Source of the DNA: Chamaesiphon sp.
GTDB lineage: Bacteria > Cyanobacteriota > Cyanobacteriia > Cyanobacteriales > Chamaesiphonaceae
Assembly (NCBI GenBank): GCA_020059425.1
Contig: JAGVCD010000220.1
Span: 1 to 5,316, forward strand
Length of the DNA: 5,316 nucleotides
Reading direction: 5' to 3'
A program made the translations under genes and the position numbers. Of this stretch, positions 1 to 4,653 are shown piece by piece. The notes below the pieces were generated by a model that was not told where the DNA came from, made no database searches, and worked only from the letters and a program-made list of their open reading frames with translations. Positions within the stretch are counted from its first letter, which is position 1. Every line of letters starts with the position of its first letter.

Positions 1-879
1 TATCGATCGATCGCCGCTGATTTGGCGCGGGCTCAAACCAATCAAATTAGCCCCAGTATCATTACCGAATTGCAAGCCCTCACCAGTCGGGCATACAGTC
101 AGGTCTATCGGGGTTCTAATCGCCAAGAAGCCGCTGGCATTTTGCGCTTTTACGCCGAGGAACTGCCCCAGGTCATTCGTGAAACTTGGGTATATACGGC
201 GATCGCCTTTGGTATATTTTTAGTCGGCGGCTTAATTGCTTGGTGGTTTTCCTGGCAAGATCCCAACTTTTTAGCCCTGATTGTGCCCCAATCCATGATC
301 GAAAAGGTGCGCGATAAGCATGAGCTATGGATGGGTTCAATTTTGGGTATCGAACCACTGGCTGCCAGTGGCATCATGATTAATAATCTGTCAGTGTGTT
401 TTCGAGCGGTGGCCGGAGGAATTGCCGCCGGCTTATTCACCATTATTATTTTGTTTCTCAACGGTGTTTTGATCGGTGGGGCTGCTGCTCTGGTCAGCCA
501 AAATGATTTGGCTTATCCTTTTTGGGCGTTTGTTTTTCCGCACGGCTCCCTGGAATTACCGGCCATTTTTATCTCTGGTGGTGCCGGATTATTGATTGGC
601 CGAGGATTGGTTTTCCCTGGCCAATATCGTCGCCGCGATGCGTTGCGGATTTATGGTTTGCAAGCAGCCAAACTAGTGATGGGCATTGTGCCAATGTTGT
701 TTATGGCCGGAATCATTGAGGGCTTTTTCTCGCCCCAGGAGGTGATTCCCGGTGTCTTCAAATATCTGCTAGGCACCGGCATCTTTATTGTTTTTATTTT
801 CTATTGTCTGCGTAGTGACCTTGCCTCAATCAAATTGGACATTCCCAAAAAGTTGAAAACAAAGGAAAGTATTCAGTAG
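1..879 (+). CDS. SpoIIM/DUF95-family integral membrane protein, 5' end outside window
   Basis: The frame is open from base 1 and begins YRSIAADLARAQTN, which resembles the usual N-terminal part of this family ('LYRxxxADLARAQT'). The TTG at 22 is therefore not the start, and I estimate 30-40 residues are missing to the left. The 292 visible residues hold a soluble helical N-terminal part (1-60) and about five hydrophobic segments, near 64-83, 136-160, 185-203, 223-243 and 252-271. The FPHGSLELPAI stretch (179-189) is the family hallmark, followed by a glycine-rich segment and a basic tail (KKLKTK). In Bacillus, SpoIIM belongs to the engulfment peptidoglycan-hydrolase complex. Cyanobacteria do not sporulate, so only a membrane role, perhaps envelope-related, can be inferred. 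Relatives often lie near RDD, DUF4129, DUF4350, MoxR and DUF58 genes, and the last three are in this window in convergent orientation. Family assignment is strong; the function is unknown. Confidence 0.9.
   Translation, partial: YRSIAADLARAQTNQISPSIITELQALTSRAYSQVYRGSNRQEAAGILRFYAEELPQVIRETWVYTAIAFGIFLVGGLIAWWFSWQDPNFLALIVPQSMIEKVRDKHELWMGSILGIEPLAASGIMINNLSVCFRAVAGGIAAGLFTIIILFLNGVLIGGAAALVSQNDLAYPFWAFVFPHGSLELPAIFISGGAGLLIGRGLVFPGQYRRRDALRIYGLQAAKLVMGIVPMLFMAGIIEGFFSPQEVIPGVFKYLLGTGIFIVFIFYCLRSDLASIKLDIPKKLKTKESIQ
199..206. repeat. HIP1 octamer GCGATCGC
   Basis: This is the only complete HIP1 octamer in the window and sits inside the extended form GGCGATCGCC (198-207), within the SpoIIM coding sequence. 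HIP1 is a highly iterated palindrome of many cyanobacterial genomes, so it supports the taxonomic reading. The core CGATCG is far more frequent here than the full octamer (see findings). Confidence 0.85.
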
Positions 880-896
880 AATGTCATTGTCTACTG
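874..896 (+). other. Small hairpin at the end of the SpoIIM gene
   Basis: CAGTAGA (874-880) and TCTACTG (890-896) are perfect 7-bp inverted arms around a 9-nt loop. The left arm contains the SpoIIM TAG stop. The stem has only three G:C pairs and no clear T-run follows, so it is at best a weak terminator or a 3'-end stabiliser. It could also be chance. Confidence 0.3.
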
Positions 897-900
897 TGAG

Positions 901-906
901 TATGAT
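901..906 (+). promoter_or_regulatory. Possible -10 box for the nuclease-like gene
   Basis: TATGAT matches the sigma-70 -10 consensus at five of six positions and lies 47 nt before the GTG at 954. No good -35 is found at 16-18 nt upstream. A weaker alternative pair is TTGTCT (887-892) with TAGATT (911-916) at 18-nt spacing. Read-through from SpoIIM is equally possible. Confidence 0.25.
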
Positions 907-953
907 TCTCTAGATTTTCCAATCGAATAACACTAAGCCCACAGGATTTTGCA

Positions 954-1589
954 GTGTCTAGACAGTCCATCATTCAGCCTGAGCAGTCCTATAGCTTTTC
1001 AGACTACTTCAAGCTCAACTTTGCTCCCCAAGACATCCTGGCTTATTTCGGTGTATCTCTCCAACGCCGCTCCTTGCAACTGCCCCACTACCTCGGTGAA
1101 CTCGATCGACTCACCGACCTCAAATTACGCATCGAAGAAAGTCTACCCCGCCTTAGCCTCACCAGCGAAATGGCTCGGCGAGAATTCTTGATTGCCCCCG
1201 TCTTGACCGATTTATTGCACTACACCCAAGCCACCCTCAACGTCGAATACCCCGTCGCAGTCAGCAACCAACTCAAAGGCTCCCTCGACTACCTGCTCCA
1301 AAATCACCAGACGTTCCTTGTTATTGAAGCCAAAAACGAAGACCTAGAACGCGGTTTTGTCCAACTTGCGATCGAACTTATTGCCCTTGATCAATGGATC
1401 GAATCTGATCAAACCATCCTATATGGAGCAATTTCTACTGGTAATATCTGGCAATTTGGTAGGTTCGATCGACAGTCCCGGTCCATCACTCAAGACCTCG
1501 ACCTCTACCGCGTTCCCGCCGATCTGGATGACTTACTGCGGATTTTAATCAGCATTCTTGAATTTGAACAATCACCTGCTAATAGCTAA
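954..1589 (+). CDS. Uncharacterised protein with PD-(D/E)XK nuclease-like core
   Basis: This 211-residue soluble protein has no signal peptide or membrane segment. I read a PD-(D/E)XK (restriction-endonuclease-like) core. A first helix carries E77 (ARREFLIAPVL), D112 lies in GSLDYLL, the E125-A-K127 triad is in FLVIEAKN, and Q137 falls in the following helix (GFVQLAIELIAL). The spacing D-x12-E-x-K fits the fold. A final strand region, YGAISTGNIWQFGRF (157-171), resembles the end of the core seen in type I restriction HsdR N-terminal-like and related families. No DNA-recognition, helicase or methyltransferase domain is attached, so target and partner are unknown. GTG at 954 is chosen because the frame is closed upstream at 903-905, no other standard start precedes it, and AGGA (943-946) sits 7 nt before it. 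The stop overlaps the PIN toxin's stop on the other strand. Leucine codons favour CTC (13 of 35), unlike SpoIIM (2 of 34). Coding status is confident; the fold is an inference from motifs, and activity is unproven. Confidence 0.8.
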   Translation: MSRQSIIQPEQSYSFSDYFKLNFAPQDILAYFGVSLQRRSLQLPHYLGELDRLTDLKLRIEESLPRLSLTSEMARREFLIAPVLTDLLHYTQATLNVEYPVAVSNQLKGSLDYLLQNHQTFLVIEAKNEDLERGFVQLAIELIALDQWIESDQTILYGAISTGNIWQFGRFDRQSRSITQDLDLYRVPADLDDLLRILISILEFEQSPANS

Positions 1590-2026
1590 AAATTGTTGAC
1601 CTCAAAAAATCGATCAACCTTGATGATCGGACAAGAAAACCGATCAGTTGTTTCTAGCAGATCGCGATCACCGGTCACTAGATAATCGGCCCTACCCACC
1701 ATAGCCAACGCTAAAAAAGGTGCATCAAATCGATCGCGACACTCAGGAATTATGGGTAATACATCAGGTATTAATACAGTTTCACAAAAAGGTAAATAAT
1801 CTGCCAACAAATCCTCTTGCTCCGATTTGGTTAGCTTAAACTTAGGATAAGCCAACACCCGAATTAACTCTGTAATAGTCGCTTTAGAAGCCAAGGGAGT
1901 AAGGCGATCGTCCTGCCACGCCAACCGCAACTTTGCCGTACTGCCACCAAACACCAAAGCCGACAACACTAAATTCGTATCAATCACCACTCGAAAGCCT
2001 GCGCCCAGTCTCTCCGGATCAGTCAT
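1586..2026 (-). CDS. PIN-domain toxin of a type II toxin-antitoxin pair (COG1569-like)
   Basis: A 146-residue PIN-domain protein, probably a metal-dependent endoribonuclease held inactive by the upstream antitoxin. The four-acid centre is intact: D16 in VVIDTN, E53 in ATITELIRVL, D101 in RDRFDAPFLALA, and D120/D122 in YLVTGDRDLL. The order and spacing match the PIN_3-type 'putative toxin-antitoxin system toxin component' family common in cyanobacteria. The ATG at 2026 overlaps the antitoxin TGA as ATGA, which implies translational coupling and sets the start. Many relatives begin directly at the RVVIDTN strand, so the GTG codons at 1990 or 1987 are alternatives that would remove about 12 residues. 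Its stop codon overlaps that of the convergent gene by 4 bp, leaving no room for a separate terminator. The RNA target cannot be told from sequence. Confidence 0.9.
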   Translation of the reverse strand: MTDPERLGAGFRVVIDTNLVLSALVFGGSTAKLRLAWQDDRLTPLASKATITELIRVLAYPKFKLTKSEQEDLLADYLPFCETVLIPDVLPIIPECRDRFDAPFLALAMVGRADYLVTGDRDLLETTDRFSCPIIKVDRFFEVNNF

Positions 2027-2244
2027 GACTCACGCGCCCAAGCTACCGCATCCGCCACATCTTGTTCACTCAAATTTAACGCTGCCAACTTCGCCCGCAC
2101 CGCATCAGCTCGTTGAATCTTTACAGGTGTCAGAATAATTTCTCCACCTTCCACCCTCACCTCAAAATACTCTGTTTCCCCCACCTCCTTGGTAATAGAC
2201 TTCGGTAACGTAAGCTGATTTTTGGCAGTCAATTTGGCAAGCAT
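2023..2244 (-). CDS. AbrB/MazE-like (SpoVT fold) antitoxin
   Basis: A 73-residue protein. Residues 1 to about 43 form the swapped-hairpin AbrB/MazE DNA-binding domain (MLAKLTAKNQLTLPKSI, then the EYFEVRVEGGEIILTPV strands). Residues 44-73 are helical and charged (ADAVRAKLAALNLSEQDV, AVAWARES), the usual toxin-binding tail. It should neutralise the PIN toxin encoded immediately after it (ATGA overlap) and repress its own promoter, which carries a perfect inverted repeat. I chose the ATG at 2244 over the GTG at 2262 or ATG at 2259 because GAGGA (2257-2253) lies 8 nt before it and would fall inside the longer versions. The longer reading adds only MMRKFA. The DUF58 gene lies 98 bp upstream on the same strand, but the pair appears to have its own promoter. 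Confidence 0.9.
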   Translation of the reverse strand: MLAKLTAKNQLTLPKSITKEVGETEYFEVRVEGGEIILTPVKIQRADAVRAKLAALNLSEQDVADAVAWARES

Positions 2245-2252
2245 GGCAAATT

Positions 2253-2257
2253 TCCTC
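2253..2257 (-). promoter_or_regulatory. Ribosome binding site deciding the antitoxin start
   Basis: GAGGA on the minus strand, 8 nt before the ATG at 2244. It overlaps the upstream in-frame GTG/ATG codons (2262, 2259), which argues that those are not the main start. Confidence 0.6.
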
Positions 2258-2276
2258 ATCACACAGTAAAATTCAG

Positions 2277-2297
2277 AAAGTAAGAATTCCTTACTTT
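2277..2297. promoter_or_regulatory. Likely operator of the toxin-antitoxin promoter
   Basis: Perfect inverted repeat: AAAGTAAG (2277-2284) and CTTACTTT (2290-2297) around the 5-nt centre AATTC. It directly abuts the -10 box at 2298-2303 and covers the predicted transcription start near 2291. A repressor bound here would block the polymerase. AbrB/MazE-type antitoxins commonly bind palindromes in their own promoters, so autoregulation by the antitoxin is the simplest reading. Binding is inferred. Confidence 0.6.
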
Positions 2298-2303
2298 AGT
2301 ATA
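2298..2303 (-). promoter_or_regulatory. -10 box of the toxin-antitoxin operon
   Basis: Read on the minus strand this is TATACT, five of six matches to TATAAT, preceded by an A-rich stretch. No convincing -35 is seen at the standard distance (around 2320-2326), which would fit a promoter needing an activator or being intrinsically weak. The predicted transcript has a leader of about 47 nt before the ATG at 2244. Confidence 0.5.
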
Positions 2304-2328
2304 GCCTTTTAGCAGAAAACGATGATCC

Positions 2329-2342
2329 AGAGTTAGGAATTC
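2329..2342 (-). promoter_or_regulatory. Partial second copy of the operator sequence
   Basis: Read on the minus strand this is GAATTCCTAACTCT. It matches GAATTCCTTACTTT at 2284-2297 on the plus strand at 12 of 14 positions, so the two are inverted copies flanking the -10 region. It starts just after the DUF58 stop. It may be an auxiliary binding site for the antitoxin or a chance resemblance. Confidence 0.35.
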
Positions 2343-3701
2343 TCATAACCGACCCTGCTGCTTAATATGCAGATAACGTTCCACTAACTGATTACTAATA
2401 TTGGTAGCTGGGGCATCTAATACCAACACCCCACGCTGACGCAGTTTAGCAAAAGCCAGTTGACGTTGGTGCAGCAGATCGATCGCCACTGCTTGGTTGT
2501 AAGCATCCGGTACATCGGCGGCTAAGTGATGAGCCAAGATATCGATTTGGGGATCGCGCAGGGTGACGCAAAAAGGTAAATAACGCGGAGTTAGCCGACC
2601 GAGAGCTGTAAGCAATTCTGCCGAAGCAATTTCATCAATAATATCGGTGATGATCACCACCAAAGCGCGACGATTTTGTTGACTCATCACTGTTGTGACC
2701 GCGCCCAGATAATCTGGCTCTAGCAATTCTGGTTGAATCCGGCTCAGTCGATCGATCATATTTGCCATATGAGTTTGACCACGTTGTGGTGGAAGCCAGG
2801 TATGCAGCGTGCGATCGAACACCCCCACCCCTACTTTGTCGCCGCGCTGGGTGGCCGCTAAAGCCAAAGACAGAGTGGCATTTAAACCCAGGTCAAAACG
2901 CTGTAAGCCTTGAATGTTAGCCGTCATTAACCTGCCACGATCGAGCAAAATAATCACGGTCTGTTCTTGCTCTGGCTCCAATACCCTTACCAAGGGCCGA
3001 TTTCGCCGGGCGGTTGCTTTCCAATCAATAAAACGCGGATCGTCGCCCACGGCATATTCCCGCATTTCGGTGAATTCAGTGCCTGTACCTAGCTTTCGGG
3101 TTTGCCGCATAGTGCCACTGGCTTGCAGCGCCAACCGAATCGACAGCGCCCGCAGCCCCACCAGGTCTGGATAAACTGCCACCGGCTGAGCGGCATCAAC
3201 CCGCCACTGCTGCCAAGCCAACCGCCAAGGACTTAGTTGTCGCACTTGAATACCTTGCCAGTCATACTCTCCGCGCTGCTGGGGATGCACAGTATAGGTA
3301 TGTTCTTGGCGACTATTGGCCGGAATTTGAGCCGTGATCAGCGGGGGGGTACCTGGTAAATTAGCTGGCGAAAAATCCCGAATTTGATAGCTGGATGGGG
3401 GCAGATTTTTTTGGCCAGCTGCCGACTGCACAATTAGTTTAACCGGATTATCGCGTCCGATCGATAGTTTACCTAAATGCTCACGACTGACCTGTACCCG
3501 GCGGTTGGTAACTCGGCTGGCATCGACAATGGCCAGTAGTAAGCAAATAACGTACCAAATAATTGTCAAACCAATAGCCGCCGCCAACCCGGCCTGTCCC
3601 GGAATAATCACTGCCACCAAGGTAGCTACCAGCCCTCCACCAATCAACAGCGCGATTAAAGTGCTGCTAGGAATCCAATTCCATAACTGCGCTATTTTCA
3701 T
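2343..3701 (-). CDS. DUF58 protein with vWA-like domain, MoxR partner
   Basis: A 452-residue membrane-anchored protein. Two N-terminal hydrophobic segments (about 12-33 and 36-59) are followed by a beta-rich region (65-180) with a YTVHPQQRGEYDWQGIQV stretch typical of these proteins. The DUF58 signature follows at 205-241: GTGTEFTEMREYAVGDDPR, then IDWKATARRNRPLVRVLE. After it comes a von Willebrand factor A-like fold (about 247-435) starting VIILLDRGRLM. The metal-site motif DxSxS is degenerate, since D254 is kept but both serines are replaced. A second acidic strand end (VVIITDIIDE, D353) is present. The ATG at 3701 overlaps the MoxR TGA as ATGA, so the two are translationally coupled, consistent with DUF58 proteins being typical MoxR clients or partners. 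Exact cellular role unknown; possibly assembly or quality control at the membrane. A C-run (3343-3349) lies in the gene but the frame is intact. Confidence 0.92.
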   Translation of the reverse strand: MKIAQLWNWIPSSTLIALLIGGGLVATLVAVIIPGQAGLAAAIGLTIIWYVICLLLAIVDASRVTNRRVQVSREHLGKLSIGRDNPVKLIVQSAAGQKNLPPSSYQIRDFSPANLPGTPPLITAQIPANSRQEHTYTVHPQQRGEYDWQGIQVRQLSPWRLAWQQWRVDAAQPVAVYPDLVGLRALSIRLALQASGTMRQTRKLGTGTEFTEMREYAVGDDPRFIDWKATARRNRPLVRVLEPEQEQTVIILLDRGRLMTANIQGLQRFDLGLNATLSLALAATQRGDKVGVGVFDRTLHTWLPPQRGQTHMANMIDRLSRIQPELLEPDYLGAVTTVMSQQNRRALVVIITDIIDEIASAELLTALGRLTPRYLPFCVTLRDPQIDILAHHLAADVPDAYNQAVAIDLLHQRQLAFAKLRQRGVLVLDAPATNISNQLVERYLHIKQQGRL

Positions 3702-4636
3702 CGGGGCACCGCCACCTGATTCACTAAACCAGTGATTACTTGATCGATCTGCAGACCATCTAGCTGGGCTTCGGGGCGGAGCATTAACCGATGACGCAGC
3801 AACGGTGTGGCCACTAGTTTCAAGTCATCGGGGGTGACAAAGTCTCGGCGATCGAGCCAAGCTGCTGCTTTACTCGCTGCTAACCAGGCCACCGCCGCCC
3901 GGGGCGAAGCCCCCAGGCTCAGGTCGGAATGTTGACGGGTTTGCTGCACTAAGGCCAGCAAATAATCCACGATCGGCGCACTAACTTTGGTAGCTTGCAC
4001 TGCTTGTCGGGCAGCTAGGCAGTCAGCCACCGTAGCTATCGGGTTTAAAGGGCGATTTTGGGTTGATCCATGGTGGACGGTGATGAGCATTTCCCGCTCG
4101 GCAGCGGCAGGTGGATAGTCAATAATGAGCTTAAACAGGAATCGATCGAGCTGGGCTTCCGGCAAAGGGTAGGTGCCCTCAAATTCTAGGGAGTTCTGGG
4201 TGGCAATTACCCAAAATAAATCAGACAGCCGAATGCTGTCACCGTCCAGGGTCACTTGCCCTTCGGCCATCGCTTCTAGCAATGCGGCTTGGGTTTTGGG
4301 TGGAGTGCGATTAATTTCGTCAGCCAACAACAATTGAGTAAAAATTGGTCCTTTGCGCAAAATAAATTCTTGGGTTTTCAAATCAAAAATATTGGTACCC
4401 AAAATATCCATCGGCAGAATATCGGGAGTAAGCTGCACTCGCCGAAAATCGGCTTGAATTAGCTGCGCCAAGACCTTAGCCATCAGGGTTTTGCCGGTAC
4501 CGGGCACCCCTTCCAAAATGACATGGCCGCCAGTTAAGAGCGCGATCAGCAGTTGATGAGTGGTTTCTGGTTGCCCGAACACTACCCCATTTAAGCCTGC
4601 GCCAACTGCCTGAAAGATTTCGTGAGTCTGAGTCAT
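3698..4636 (-). CDS. MoxR-family AAA+ ATPase
   Basis: A 312-residue soluble AAA+ ATPase of the usual MoxR length. Numbered from the ATG at 4636: Walker A GVPGTGKT (43-50), Walker B LLLADEINR with D106/E107, sensor 1 ATQN (145-148), an arginine-finger candidate R165 in EAQLDRF, and sensor 2 R246 in GASPRA. All ATP-binding and hydrolysis residues are present, so it should be an active ring ATPase. Family members are thought to act as chaperone-like activators of neighbouring vWA proteins, here the DUF58 gene that overlaps its stop by 4 bp. The ATG at 4636 lies 17 nt after the DUF4350 stop and gives the normal N-terminus (MTQTHEIFQAV). A GTG at 4708 would add 24 residues unlike the family and overlap DUF4350, so I reject it. 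No clear Shine-Dalgarno precedes the ATG; coupling to DUF4350 translation is likely. Confidence 0.93.
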   Translation of the reverse strand: MTQTHEIFQAVGAGLNGVVFGQPETTHQLLIALLTGGHVILEGVPGTGKTLMAKVLAQLIQADFRRVQLTPDILPMDILGTNIFDLKTQEFILRKGPIFTQLLLADEINRTPPKTQAALLEAMAEGQVTLDGDSIRLSDLFWVIATQNSLEFEGTYPLPEAQLDRFLFKLIIDYPPAAAEREMLITVHHGSTQNRPLNPIATVADCLAARQAVQATKVSAPIVDYLLALVQQTRQHSDLSLGASPRAAVAWLAASKAAAWLDRRDFVTPDDLKLVATPLLRHRLMLRPEAQLDGLQIDQVITGLVNQVAVPR

Positions 4637-4653
4637 AGTAAGAAAGTTGGAAT

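Noticed and set aside
150..461. Antisense reading frames inside SpoIIM, DUF58 and MoxR genes
   Set aside because: They lie wholly inside well-supported genes, have no family resemblance and no ribosome binding site; they are shadows of the real frames.
22..879. SpoIIM starting at the TTG at 22
   Set aside because: The seven codons before it (YRSIAAD) are in frame, open, and match the family's N-terminal pattern, so the gene is simply cut by the window edge.
1..879. Evidence of sporulation
   Set aside because: The SpoIIM name comes from Bacillus; DUF95 proteins are widespread in non-sporulating bacteria, and the rest of the window looks cyanobacterial.
2021..2030. 10-bp perfect palindrome AGTCATGACT at the antitoxin-toxin junction
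   Set aside because: It arises from the ATGA overlap and its neighbours; there is no loop or extension, and it is too short to call a site.
880..2342. Insertion sequence or integron cassette around the accessory genes
   Set aside because: No transposase or integrase, no terminal inverted repeats, no target-site duplication and no attC-like structure were seen by eye.
3343..3349. Run of seven G (C on the coding strand) in the DUF58 gene as a phase-variation tract
   Set aside because: Seven bases is short for slippage control, the frame is intact, and it encodes an ordinary Gly-Thr-Pro-Pro-Leu stretch.
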